In this document: positions 1 through 7,379 of the stretch, in pieces
Layout of the letters: each line of letters opens with the position of its first letter
Numbering within the stretch: the stretch's first letter is position 1
Assembly (NCBI GenBank): GCA_025354965.1
Contig: JANXLW010000015.1
Location: 1 to 14,833 of the forward strand
Length of the DNA stretch: 14,833 bases
Direction: 5' to 3'
Origin: Betaproteobacteria bacterium
GTDB taxonomy: Bacteria > Pseudomonadota > Gammaproteobacteria > Burkholderiales > Burkholderiaceae_C
Program-made: the position numbers and the translations under genes
Notes under the pieces: generated by a model
The model's input: only the letters and a program-made list of their open reading frames with translations
Databases searched by the model: none
Told to the model about the DNA's origin: nothing

Positions 1-1706
1 TCACGAATCGACTCGGCACCGGTCATCAAAGTGACGATGCGATCCAGACCAAAGGCAAGGCCCCCGTGGGGTGGAGCACCATATTGCAAGGCATCGAGCA
101 GGAAGCCGAATTTTTCCTGTGCTTCTTCAGGTGTTATTTTCAAAGCGTCAAACACCTTTTGCTGAATGTCTGCACGGTGGATACGAACCGAACCGCCTCC
201 CATCTCCCAGCCATTGAGCACCATGTCGTACCCCTGCGAGATGCACTTCTGTGGTGCCGTGACCATCCAGTCTTCATGACCTTCTTTGGGCGCTGTGAAC
301 GGATGGTGCACTGCCGTGTAGCGTTGTGACTCTTCGTCAAATTCAAACATCGGGAAATCAACCACCCACATCGGACGCCAGGCTTTCTCGAACAAACCGT
401 TCATCTTGCCAAACTCACTATGCCCAATCTTGATGCGCAACGCACCGATGGCGTCGTTAACAATTTTATCCCTGTCAGCGCCAAAGAAAATTAGATCTCC
501 ATCCTGAGCACCGGTGCGTTCCAGTATTGCGGCCACCGCCTTGTCGTTCAGGTTCTTGACGATGGGTGATTGAAGGCCCGGCCAGCGAAGTGACTTATTG
601 CCAGGGCCCCTGGCCAGTTCGTTAACCTTGATATATGCCAACCCCTTGGCACCGTAAATTTTGACGAACTCGGAGTAACCATCAATCTCGCCGCGGCTCA
701 GGCCACCGACTTCGCGTGCACCGCCCGGTATGCGAAGCCCCACGACTCGACCATCCTGCATGCTGGCAGCACTGGCAAACACCTTGAAATCAACGTCAGC
801 CACGACGTCGGTCAACTCGGTGAACTCGAGCTTGACACGCAGGTCGGGCTTGTCCGAGCCATAGCGACGCATGGCATCGCCATAGGTAATGACGGGAAAC
901 TCTCCCAGATCAACGTTCAGGGCTGCCTTGAAAACGGTCGTAATCATCTCCTGAAACAGATCGCGAATTTCCTGCTCAGTCAAAAACGAAGTTTCAATAT
1001 CTATCTGCGTGAACTCCGGCTGGCGATCAGCGCGCAGGTCTTCATCACGGAAACACTTGGTAATTTGATAGTAGCGGTCAAAACCGGCCACCATCAGCAA
1101 CTGTTTGAACAACTGGGGACTTTGTGGCAGGGCGAAGAAATGACCCTCGTGCACCCGGCTGGGGACCAGATAATCGCGCGCGCCTTCGGGCGTCGACTTG
1201 CCCAGCATTGGGGTCTCGATGTCAATGAAGCCGTTGGCATCGAGAAACTTGCGCACTTCCATAGCAACGCGATAACGCAGCATCAAGTTGTTCTGCATAT
1301 AGGGTCGACGTAAGTCGAGCACGCGGTGGGTCAGACGGGTAGTCTCGCTGAGGTTCTCATCGTCGAGTTGGAACGGTGGAGTGACGGACGGGTTGAGCAC
1401 TGTCAACTCATGACACAACACCTCAATTTTCCCGCTCTTGAGGCTATCGTTGGTGGTGCCTTGGGGACGGGCCCGCACCATTCCTTTGATCTGAATACAG
1501 AACTCGTTACGCAGACCCTCGGCCGTCTTGAACATCTGGGCACGATCCGGATCACACACAACCTGCACATATCCCTCACGATCACGAATATCGACAAAAA
1601 TCACACCCCCATGATCACGCCGACGGTTGACCCAGCCACACAGGGTCACGGTTTGGCCCAACAGGGCTTCGGTCACAAGACCGCAATACTGGGAGCGCAT
1701 GGCCAT
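1..1706 (-). CDS. aspS: Aspartate-tRNA ligase (AspRS), C-terminus cut off by the window edge
   Basis: Class II aminoacyl-tRNA synthetase that charges tRNA with aspartate in the cytoplasm. I translated the minus strand directly: 568 codons are visible and about 30 C-terminal residues are missing. The N-terminal anticodon-binding OB fold contains GWVNRRRDHGGVIF. The motif 2 region reads CFRDEDLRADRQPEFTQ and motif 3 reads GGLAFGLDR near the left edge, so all three catalytic parts are intact. The His in RRDHGG (residue 32) matches the His described in non-discriminating bacterial AspRS such as that of Pseudomonas aeruginosa, where discriminating enzymes have Leu; by inference this enzyme also makes Asp-tRNA(Asn) for GatCAB. 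The start at 1706 gives MAMRSQYCG; an in-frame ATG at 1700 is the alternative, and neither has a strong ribosome site. A 9-residue stretch at 579-605 looks longer than in relatives I recall. It follows the DUF502 gene by 49 bp, and nudB is expected next. Confidence 0.96.
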   Translation of the reverse strand, partial: MAMRSQYCGLVTEALLGQTVTLCGWVNRRRDHGGVIFVDIRDREGYVQVVCDPDRAQMFKTAEGLRNEFCIQIKGMVRARPQGTTNDSLKSGKIEVLCHELTVLNPSVTPPFQLDDENLSETTRLTHRVLDLRRPYMQNNLMLRYRVAMEVRKFLDANGFIDIETPMLGKSTPEGARDYLVPSRVHEGHFFALPQSPQLFKQLLMVAGFDRYYQITKCFRDEDLRADRQPEFTQIDIETSFLTEQEIRDLFQEMITTVFKAALNVDLGEFPVITYGDAMRRYGSDKPDLRVKLEFTELTDVVADVDFKVFASAASMQDGRVVGLRIPGGAREVGGLSRGEIDGYSEFVKIYGAKGLAYIKVNELARGPGNKSLRWPGLQSPIVKNLNDKAVAAILERTGAQDGDLIFFGADRDKIVNDAIGALRIKIGHSEFGKMNGLFEKAWRPMWVVDFPMFEFDEESQRYTAVHHPFTAPKEGHEDWMVTAPQKCISQGYDMVLNGWEMGGGSVRIHRADIQQKVFDALKITPEEAQEKFGFLLDALQYGAPPHGGLAFGLDRIVTLMTGAESIR

Positions 1707-1755
1707 AGACAGCTTTCAAAGCCCGTCTTCACAGACGGCACAGGTTATAAAAATT

Positions 1756-2397
1756 CTATTTCGGGGAAATGGCAAGCGCAACAGATGGCGCTACCGACCC
1801 CATCGAAATAACGTAGGTCAACGCCTCGTCAACACTCATATTCAACTCAACAATTTCGGCGCGCGGCACCATGAGAAAAAAACCACTGGTCGGATTGGGC
1901 GTTGTCGGTACATAGACGCTCACGAAATCCGGACCTAGATGTCCGGCCACCTCGCCGCTTGGCGTTCCGGTCTGGAAAGCGATGGTCCAGACTCCAGCAC
2001 GTGGGTACTGGACCAGCATGGCGGTACGAAACGCGTTGCCATTGCTGGAAAAAAGTGTATCTGACACCTTTTTAACGCTGTTATAGATCGACTTAAAGAC
2101 CGGGATATGGGTAAACAATCTGTCCCACTGCGCCAGCCACCAACGACCCGCTACATTGGTAACCAGGGCACCGGTCACCAGCAAGCCGGAAAAGACCAGC
2201 ACAACACCTAAACCGGGGATATGCCGCAGCGGCTCCAAAATGACGCTCGCTGAATCTGGTGTCAATGCCGCGAGACCCGTCAAAAATCCACCAAAAATAG
2301 CGTCAAGCAACCCCACCAGCCACAATAGAACCCAAAGGGTGATGGCCAGTGGCAACCAAACCAGCAGGCCGGTGAGCAGGTACTTTTTTATTGGCAC
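1756..2397 (-). CDS. DUF502 family inner-membrane protein
   Basis: Small integral membrane protein of the DUF502 family; its function is unknown. With the GTG start at 2397 it is 213 aa and begins MPIKKYLLTGLLVWLPLAIT, the typical family opening. Two hydrophobic helices are visible, at about residues 8-30 and 62-85. They are followed by a soluble C-terminal half with the family-like stretch HIPVFKSIYNSVKKVSDTLF. The frame stays open upstream to a TTG at 2454, but that longer version adds a basic leader (MRWRLRLSLRPLRLNFDFF) and overlaps the end of the zinc-ribbon gene by 28 bp, so I prefer GTG 2397. No clear Shine-Dalgarno supports either start. It sits between the FmdB-type gene and aspS, an order I recall as common in Burkholderiales. 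The family call is firm; the exact start is not. Confidence 0.87.
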   Translation of the reverse strand: MPIKKYLLTGLLVWLPLAITLWVLLWLVGLLDAIFGGFLTGLAALTPDSASVILEPLRHIPGLGVVLVFSGLLVTGALVTNVAGRWWLAQWDRLFTHIPVFKSIYNSVKKVSDTLFSSNGNAFRTAMLVQYPRAGVWTIAFQTGTPSGEVAGHLGPDFVSVYVPTTPNPTSGFFLMVPRAEIVELNMSVDEALTYVISMGSVAPSVALAISPK

Positions 2398-2426
2398 AAA
2401 GAAATCAAAATTAAGTCGTAACGGTC

Positions 2427-2762
2427 TTAGTGACAGGCGCAAGCGCCACCGCAACCACCAGTGGCGGGGGGCGTTATCGGGTCTGGTTTTGCCACCGAGT
2501 TTTCGGCAGGTTTGCCGCCTTCGGCTGCCACACTCGCAGGCGATTCAGAGTTAGTGGAGGTGCTGGCAGCGGCCGACGCACCCCCCTTGAAATCAGTAGC
2601 ATACCAACCCGAGCCCTTCAGTTGAAAGCCGGCCGCAGTTAGTTGCTTCTTCAAGGTGGAAACGCCACAGGCCGGACAGTCTGCTAGTGGCGAATCCGAC
2701 ATTTTTTGCAACACATCCTTGGCAAACCCGCAGGACGTGCATTTATAAGCATAAATTGGCAT
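2427..2762 (-). CDS. FmdB-type zinc-ribbon protein
   Basis: Small (111 aa) putative regulatory or metal-binding protein of the FmdB/CxxC_CxxC family. It opens MPIYAYKCTSCG, and the zinc knuckle is made by Cys8, Cys11, Cys29 and Cys32 (two CxxC pairs 17 residues apart). The conserved GSGWYATDFKG follows at about residues 51-61. The rest is a low-complexity Ala/Ser/Pro-rich linker ending in a Cys-rich tail, GGCGGACACH, which adds three cysteines and a histidine. The family name comes from a regulator linked to the fmd operon of a methylotroph; the molecular role here is unknown. The ATG start at 2762 matches the family N-terminus exactly, although the upstream sequence shows no good ribosome site. 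It is probably co-transcribed with DUF502 and aspS, possibly from the TATAAT box at 2800-2805. Confidence 0.9.
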   Translation of the reverse strand: MPIYAYKCTSCGFAKDVLQKMSDSPLADCPACGVSTLKKQLTAAGFQLKGSGWYATDFKGGASAAASTSTNSESPASVAAEGGKPAENSVAKPDPITPPATGGCGGACACH

Positions 2763-2799
2763 GGCAATCAGACTAGGATTTAAAGTTGCAAAGCTTTTA

Positions 2800-2805
2800 A
2801 TTATA
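2800..2805 (-). promoter_or_regulatory. Candidate -10 box ahead of the zinc-ribbon/DUF502/aspS genes
   Basis: The minus strand reads a perfect TATAAT here, 38 bp upstream of the zinc-ribbon ATG and after the ubiB stop codon, so it lies in true intergenic DNA. No good -35 is found at 16-18 bp. The nearest TTGACA-like hexamer (TTGGCA) is 22 bp away, which is too far, and there is no TGn extension. It could be a weak or activator-dependent promoter, or chance in an AT-rich gap. Confidence 0.35.
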
Positions 2806-2845
2806 AGGCGCCAGCTACTGTAATCGATGCCAAGGGTTGCGAGAC

Positions 2846-4411
2846 TTAGAAAAGTCGCACTCTGACAATCAACTGCATCGCCACCAAGCCGAGTACAAAA
2901 CCGACCGCCCCATACAGGATCGATTGCAAAAGACGGTTGGTACGTTTTTGCTCCGCCACAAGTTCGCTAAGCGCAAGACCTTGGGCAGGCCTACTGCGCT
3001 GCAGAAAATCATGCAATAGCCTCGGCAGTTCGGGCAACAACTTCGCGTACAAAGGAGCTTCATTTCGAAACTGGTCCATCAGTTTTTTAGGCCCCAACTG
3101 ATCGACCATCCATTTTTCAAGAAATGGTTTTGCCGTATTCCATAGATCCAAATCCGGGTCCAACTGACGCCCGAGACCTTCGATATTGAGTAGCGTCTTT
3201 TGCAACAACACCAATTGCGGCTGGATTTCAACGTGAAAACGCCTGGAGGTCTGAAACAATCGCATTAGAACCAGTCCCAACGAGAAGTCCTTCAGGGGTC
3301 GGTCAAAATAGGGCTCACACACTGAGCGAATCGCGGACTCGAGTTCATCGACCCGCGTTGCGGCCGGCACCCAGCCTGACTCGATGTGCAACTCGGCCAC
3401 CCGCTTGTAGTCGCGCCGGAAAAAAGCGGTGAAATTCTGCGCCAAATACTCTTTGTCCGAGCCGGTCAATGTGCCAATGATGCCAAAATCAAGCGATATA
3501 TAGCGACCAAACGTCGCTGGTTCAATACTGACTTGAATATTGCCCGGGTGCATGTCTGCATGAAAAAATCCGTCACGAAAGACCTGCGTGAAAAAAATTG
3601 TGACCCCGTCCCGGGCCAACTTCGGAATGTCGACACCGGCTGATCGCAGGCGCTCAACCTGGCTGATCGGAACACCGTGCATACGCTCCATCACAATGAC
3701 GTCGGGCATGCAGTAGTCCCAAAACATCTCGGGGATGAGAACCAAATCAAGCCCAGCCATGTTGCGACGAAGCTGCGCGGCACTTGCCGCCTCCCGCACC
3801 AAATCCAGTTCGTCGTGCAGGTATTTGTCGAATTCAGCGACCACTTCGCGTGGCTTAAGGCGTCTGCCACCGTTTGAGATGCCATCAACCCAGCCAGCCA
3901 TCATGCGCATCAAGCTCAAATCTTTTTCGATCGCCTGCAGCATGCCAGGTCTGAGCACCTTGACGGCGACCTCACGGTTGCGGTTGGAGCGATCTTTGAG
4001 CACCGCAAAATGCACCTGCGCAATGGAGGCACTGGCGACCGGTTCGCGGTCGAACGAAACAAAGATGTCGTCTACCTTTTTCTGGAAAGCGCGCTCAATG
4101 GTGGCGATGGCAACGTCGCTTTCAAACGGCGGAACCCGATCCTGCAGGCGGGCCAGTTCGTCGGCAATATCAATCGGCAGCAAATCCCGCCGTGTTGACA
4201 GCACCTGCCCAAACTTGACGAAAATGGGTCCCAAACTTTCCAGTGCCTCCCGAATCCGTTGCCCACGGGGAGCATCAAGCTTGCGCCCAATCGTCAATAT
4301 ACGGCTCAAAGCACTCAACCATGGCTTGTGAAAGCTGGTCAGTAACAACTCATCCAGACCAAAGCGAATCAGCACCGAGAAAATGAAAACACCCCTGAAC
4401 AGGCGTGTCAT
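2846..4411 (-). CDS. ubiB: UbiB, COQ8/ABC1-like atypical kinase of ubiquinone biosynthesis
   Basis: Membrane-associated member of the ABC1/ADCK/COQ8 atypical kinase family, required for aerobic ubiquinone synthesis. Family members act as ATPases that help extract or present lipid intermediates rather than as classical protein kinases. The 521-aa protein has the usual length. It shows the KxGQ signature (FVKFGQ, Lys66 to Gln69), the Ala-rich replacement of the P-loop (ASASIAQVH, about 126-134), the ATP-site lysine (VAVKVLRPG, Lys151), the catalytic-loop equivalent HADMHPGN (284-291) and the metal-binding DFG (308-310). A hydrophobic segment at about 498-516 is the expected C-terminal membrane anchor. 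All signature residues are present, so it should be active. Its ATG overlaps the ubiJ stop codon (ATGA, 4408-4411), implying translational coupling. Confidence 0.97.
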   Translation of the reverse strand: MTRLFRGVFIFSVLIRFGLDELLLTSFHKPWLSALSRILTIGRKLDAPRGQRIREALESLGPIFVKFGQVLSTRRDLLPIDIADELARLQDRVPPFESDVAIATIERAFQKKVDDIFVSFDREPVASASIAQVHFAVLKDRSNRNREVAVKVLRPGMLQAIEKDLSLMRMMAGWVDGISNGGRRLKPREVVAEFDKYLHDELDLVREAASAAQLRRNMAGLDLVLIPEMFWDYCMPDVIVMERMHGVPISQVERLRSAGVDIPKLARDGVTIFFTQVFRDGFFHADMHPGNIQVSIEPATFGRYISLDFGIIGTLTGSDKEYLAQNFTAFFRRDYKRVAELHIESGWVPAATRVDELESAIRSVCEPYFDRPLKDFSLGLVLMRLFQTSRRFHVEIQPQLVLLQKTLLNIEGLGRQLDPDLDLWNTAKPFLEKWMVDQLGPKKLMDQFRNEAPLYAKLLPELPRLLHDFLQRSRPAQGLALSELVAEQKRTNRLLQSILYGAVGFVLGLVAMQLIVRVRLF

Positions 4412-4962
4412 GCCGACGCCTTGCCAGGATCGATAGCGGTATGGGTGGCGCCAATAAACTGCCGTAACGCCTTCACCATGGCCCGAGCGGCCTGACTCAG
4501 ACTGTGGGCCGGCGCATCGCCAACCACGCGAGCGAGATCCTCTTCGATATCCCAGCGGACATGGTCAACCACCCAGTTCACTTCAGCGGCCAACTGCACA
4601 TCGCCCTCAATTCTTACCACAGGCCGGTCTCCGCGCATCACCAGTTGCACCAACGCAGAGGGAGAATCGTTGGTCAGCGCCAAAACCAGATCCGGCTCGG
4701 CTTCACCCACAGCGAGATCCAGCAAGCCGGCCGGGCCAAGGATGAACCGCATGGAAAATTGGCGCCATTGCAGAAGCACTACACGCCCTTGCTGTCGCGC
4801 AAGGCGACTGGTGGCTTCTGTTTCCTGGCTCAAAATATGATTCAGCAGAGATACGATGCGCCTTTGTGCCTCTTCGACAGCCCAAACGGGGGGGTGAAAC
4901 TTGGGCAGTGGAAGGTTCTGAAGAAAGTCTTCCAACATCAATAAGGGGGACGGTGTTGCCAT
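4408..4962 (-). CDS. ubiJ: UbiJ, SCP2-domain ubiquinone biosynthesis accessory factor
   Basis: A 184-aa protein of the UbiJ/YigP type. UbiJ proteins have an N-terminal SCP2 (sterol carrier protein) fold that binds the octaprenylated intermediates and helps organise the soluble Ubi complex in the cytoplasm. The SCP2-like strand pattern is visible at about residues 65-125 (LQWRQFSMRFILGPAGLLDLA, LVLALTND, VVRIEGDVQLAAEVNWV), followed by a helical C-terminus. Sequence similarity alone is modest, as is usual for UbiJ. Context is the strongest support: it lies between ubiE and ubiB, as in Escherichia coli, and overlaps ubiB by 4 bp. The ATG at 4962 is preceded by GGAAAG (4970-4965), an acceptable ribosome site. 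The 56 bp upstream to the Tim44-like gene hold no clear terminator. Confidence 0.88.
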   Translation of the reverse strand: MATPSPLLMLEDFLQNLPLPKFHPPVWAVEEAQRRIVSLLNHILSQETEATSRLARQQGRVVLLQWRQFSMRFILGPAGLLDLAVGEAEPDLVLALTNDSPSALVQLVMRGDRPVVRIEGDVQLAAEVNWVVDHVRWDIEEDLARVVGDAPAHSLSQAARAMVKALRQFIGATHTAIDPGKASA

Positions 4963-5018
4963 AGCTTTCCATTATTCCCTGAATTTCCCTGCACCCTCAT
5001 GGCCCACCCGCAGGTGCC

Positions 5019-5996
5019 TTATTGCAGAGCCTGCACTCCAGCCACCAACCAGCCGCTGCCGCCACTCTTTGATTTGGTCATGTTCCAGACTTCGCGGAAC
5101 GGGTTCGGGCCAGCAGAAGCCTGGTCGCGAATCATGCCGGAAAACTCAACACTGGCCATGTAGTCGTCGCCCAGATCTTCAATCCCCAGCAGCTGTGCAT
5201 CAATCATTACCACATCGGTGAAATTGATCGGTCCACCTGCATGAACTTCACGCTCGACGAGTTGTGCCTGAATCTCTTTGAGCATGGTATCCGTCATCAT
5301 CAGGCGCAAAGCGTTGATGTCCGACTTGTCCCAGGCCGCTTGTAACGACACATAATTAGCTTTTGCAGAATGCAGAAATCCCTCTGTGTCAAAGCCGGCT
5401 GGAATGCCCCAGTTCTGTGAACCAGTCAGCGCTGACCCGATCATTGACCTCGATGTGTCTGGCACTGCCCTAAGACTGTCAAAAACCGAACTGCTGCGTT
5501 CCCAAGGACGGGCCGAGGCGTCATTGCCAACGTTTTCCGGCTGGTAACTAATGGGCGTGCGTGCTGTGCTCGCGGGGGAAACACCCTGAAACGCAAATGG
5601 CGTGTTTTGCGAACTCTGCGCTGGCGCAGCCCGGCGAGAGCGCAAGAACCAGCCAATCAGCATCATGATCGCCAGTGCCAGCAACGCAAACATCATGAAT
5701 TGAGCAATGGCACCCCCGCCAATACCCAGAGAACTTGCCAGCCAGGCCAGCCCCAAACCAGCCGCCAGGCCTCCCAGCATGGCGCCCCAAGGCCTCTTGG
5801 GTACCGCAGGTGCGGGTGCGGCGGGTGCTGGTGGCGGAGTGGGTGACTTCACGGCGCCTTGCGCGGGTGCAGTCTGACGCTGTGTCACGTTGCCTGACTG
5901 CCTGCCAATCGACCTCCCGCCCCCCAGGCGCGCAGCCTCCGCATTAGCGCCTGCCAGCACCAAAAATGCCGCCAACAACAAAGTCCAAAATTTCAT
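5019..5996 (-). CDS. Tim44-like domain protein with signal peptide and two membrane segments
   Basis: A 325-aa exported or membrane protein whose C-terminal ~130 residues (about 195-325) resemble the Tim44/TimA domain (the SLQAAWDKSDINALRLMMTD region, then an FTDV..IDAQLLGIE strand pattern). This fold is shared with mitochondrial Tim44 and the MRPL45 ribosomal protein. The N-terminus is a signal peptide or anchor (MKFWTLLLAAFLVLAGANAEA) followed by the RLGGGRSIGRQS stretch common in bacterial Tim44-like proteins. Next come a Pro/Ala-rich linker (about 43-75) and two Gly/Ala-rich hydrophobic helices (about 78-97 and 102-123). The start at 5996 is chosen because GGAGA lies 7 bp upstream and the signal peptide begins there; a GTG 24 bp further up adds nothing. 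Its role in bacteria is not established. Its place between ubiE and ubiJ suggests, as inference only, a membrane role linked to ubiquinone synthesis. Confidence 0.88.
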   Translation of the reverse strand: MKFWTLLLAAFLVLAGANAEAARLGGGRSIGRQSGNVTQRQTAPAQGAVKSPTPPPAPAAPAPAVPKRPWGAMLGGLAAGLGLAWLASSLGIGGGAIAQFMMFALLALAIMMLIGWFLRSRRAAPAQSSQNTPFAFQGVSPASTARTPISYQPENVGNDASARPWERSSSVFDSLRAVPDTSRSMIGSALTGSQNWGIPAGFDTEGFLHSAKANYVSLQAAWDKSDINALRLMMTDTMLKEIQAQLVEREVHAGGPINFTDVVMIDAQLLGIEDLGDDYMASVEFSGMIRDQASAGPNPFREVWNMTKSKSGGSGWLVAGVQALQ

Positions 5997-6000
5997 GATG

Positions 6001-6005
6001 TCTCC
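6001..6005 (-). promoter_or_regulatory. Ribosome binding site that fixes the Tim44-like start
   Basis: The minus strand reads GGAGA followed by a 4-base gap (CATC) before ATG 5996. This favours the ATG that opens the signal peptide over the in-frame GTG at 6020. Confidence 0.7.
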
Positions 6006-6048
6006 AAATGACTCTTGCACATGAGGATAAGTTTAAAAATCACAAGAT

Positions 6049-6780
6049 TCAACATTTAATTCCCACGTGTAAAGCGACCAGTCCACCGGTCAAATTGTGA
6101 TATTCGACATGACCGAAACCATTTTTCGCCATCATTGCCTTTAGCTCGCCCTGCCCCGGATGCATGCGAATGGACTCGGCCAGATAGCGGTAGCTGGCAT
6201 CATCGCCAGCAACCAGTTTGCCTAATTTGGGTAAAACCTTGAAGGAATACCAATCGTAGACTTTCTCCAGCGGCGGCGCTACCTTTGAAAATTCCAGTAC
6301 CAGCAACTTGCCACCAGGTTTGAGCACGCGGTTCATTTCGGCCAGTGCCGCCTCTTTGTGGGTCATATTGCGCAGGCCAAAAGCCACGCTCACAAGGTCA
6401 AAATGGTCGTCGGGGAAAGGTAATTTTTCAGCATCACAAACCAGCGTTGGAAGCGAAACACCTGTATCAAGCAAGCGATCCCGTCCGGTTCGCAACATAG
6501 CCTCATTGATGTCGGTATGTACGACACACCCGCTCTTTCCAACCTTCTTTGAAAAAGCCAGTGCCAGGTCGCCAGTGCCACCGGCAATGTCAAGTACCTG
6601 ATAGCCCTCGCGAATGCTCGCCACCAACACCGTGAAAGCCTTCCAGGCACGGTGCAAACCCATCGACATCAAGTCGTTCATCAAGTCATATTTGGGCGCC
6701 ACCGAATCAAAGACACCTCGCACGCGCTTTGCCTTTTCGGCTTCTTCAACCGATTGATAGCCGAAATGTGTCGTAGTCAT
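6049..6780 (-). CDS. ubiE: UbiE, ubiquinone/menaquinone biosynthesis C-methyltransferase
   Basis: SAM-dependent methyltransferase that adds the C-methyl group to the benzoquinol ring in ubiquinone synthesis (and to demethylmenaquinol in organisms with menaquinone). The 243-aa length is normal. It shows the family opening (FGYQSVEEAEKAKRVRGVFD), the UbiE signature YDLMNDLMSMGLHRAWK (31-47), SAM motif I LDIAGGTGDLA (63-73), the acidic ribose-binding position in HTDIN (88-92), CDAEKLPFPDDHFD (115-128), and motif III LKPGGKLLVLEFSK (153-166). The C-terminus ends VALHVGIKC, comparable with the E. coli end. The ATG at 6780 is the only sensible start, with a weak ribosome site. It begins 15 bp after the DUF971 stop, and the Tim44-like gene follows after a 52-bp gap. 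Confidence 0.97.
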   Translation of the reverse strand: MTTTHFGYQSVEEAEKAKRVRGVFDSVAPKYDLMNDLMSMGLHRAWKAFTVLVASIREGYQVLDIAGGTGDLALAFSKKVGKSGCVVHTDINEAMLRTGRDRLLDTGVSLPTLVCDAEKLPFPDDHFDLVSVAFGLRNMTHKEAALAEMNRVLKPGGKLLVLEFSKVAPPLEKVYDWYSFKVLPKLGKLVAGDDASYRYLAESIRMHPGQGELKAMMAKNGFGHVEYHNLTGGLVALHVGIKC

Positions 6781-6795
6781 GATGCCAATGTTAGT

Positions 6796-7209
6796 TCAAT
6801 GACTGGCGCAACTGGATCCAGCCGCCTGCGGCATGGGTGCATCCCGCTCAACGCCAGCGGCTGCCAGTCGCGCCGCGTAATCAGCCCACAGGCGATCCTG
6901 TTGGGAACCCAGAAAATACAGGTAATCCCAGGAAAAAATGCCTGTGTCATGGCCGTCAGAAAAGGCCGGCTGCACCGCGTAGTTGCCGACTGGCTCCAGT
7001 CCGGCCAACTCAACATGGCGCTTGCCGGTCTGCAAAACCTCTTGCCCCGGCCCATGTCCCTGCACATCGGCCGAGGGCGAATAAACGCGCATCAACTCAA
7101 ATGGAATACGAAACTGCGCGCCGTCAGAAAAGCTCACTTCCAGCACTTTCGATTGACTGTGCACCGTAATCGCCTTGGGCGTCGGTGCTCCTGCTTGCAA
7201 ACCTGCCAT
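6796..7209 (-). CDS. DUF971 protein (gamma-butyrobetaine hydroxylase N-terminal-like domain)
   Basis: A 137-aa protein made almost entirely of one DUF971 domain, the small fold also found at the N-terminus of gamma-butyrobetaine and trimethyllysine hydroxylases and next to Mrp-type iron-sulfur carriers. Recognisable parts are KVLEVSFSDGAQFRIPFELMRVYSPSADV (about 21-49), VELAGLEPVGNYAVQPAFSDGHDTGIFSWDYL (about 66-97) and a final LxxxYAARLAAAG helix. There is no catalytic oxygenase domain, so it is not itself a hydroxylase; its function is unknown. The start at 7209 is preferred because AGGTAG (7222-7217) precedes it at suitable spacing. A longer frame to 7236 would add nine residues and put that site inside the gene. 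It lies 15 bp ahead of ubiE and is surely co-transcribed with it. Confidence 0.9.
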   Translation of the reverse strand: MAGLQAGAPTPKAITVHSQSKVLEVSFSDGAQFRIPFELMRVYSPSADVQGHGPGQEVLQTGKRHVELAGLEPVGNYAVQPAFSDGHDTGIFSWDYLYFLGSQQDRLWADYAARLAAAGVERDAPMPQAAGSSCASH

Positions 7210-7216
7210 TTTGAAT

Positions 7217-7222
7217 CTACCT
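7217..7222 (-). promoter_or_regulatory. Ribosome binding site for the DUF971 gene
   Basis: AGGTAG on the minus strand, 7 bp before ATG 7209. It supports that start over the longer open frame. Confidence 0.6.
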
Positions 7223-7259
7223 AAAGCTACTCGCAAAAGCGATCACAAATTGAATGAAT

Positions 7260-7294
7260 CCAGTTCACGCTGCACCAGCGCATGCCGGAACTGG
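7260..7294. repeat. Nested inverted repeat in the cyclase-DUF971 spacer
   Basis: Two stems are nested in 35 bp. The outer arms are CCAGTTC (7260-7266) and GAACTGG (7288-7294), perfect over 7 bp. The inner arms are CGCTG (7268-7272) and CAGCG (7276-7280) with a 3-base loop. No T-run follows on either strand, so it is not a standard intrinsic terminator. It could be an RNA structure in the DUF971-ubiE leader, a processing site, or a protein-binding palindrome. Confidence 0.6.
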
Positions 7295-7336
7295 TAAGTG
7301 CACAGTAACATGCTTCGCATCAAAAGACGACCTACA

Positions 7337-7352
7337 GCGGCGAAAAAGCCGC
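7337..7352. repeat. Short hairpin after the cyclase gene
   Basis: GCGGC (7337-7341) and GCCGC (7348-7352) flank a 6-base loop (GAAAAA on the plus strand). It lies about 28 bp past the cyclase stop codon. A 5-bp GC-rich stem with no T-tract after it is at best a weak transcription pause or RNA end. Together with the nested repeat at 7260-7294, it is the main structure in the 170-bp spacer 7210-7379. Confidence 0.35.
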
Positions 7353-7379
7353 ATGAATTGAAGGCATATTTTCATTTCA

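Noticed and set aside
1065..1811. Two consecutive plus-strand frames opposite aspS
   Set aside because: aspS motif 2 and the OB-fold translate cleanly on the minus strand over this stretch, so these are shadows.
7265..7375. Possible 36-aa minus-strand peptide just after the cyclase stop (MKICLQFMRLF...)
   Set aside because: It has no convincing ribosome site or recognisable domain, and it overlaps the hairpins. It is more likely noncoding spacer.
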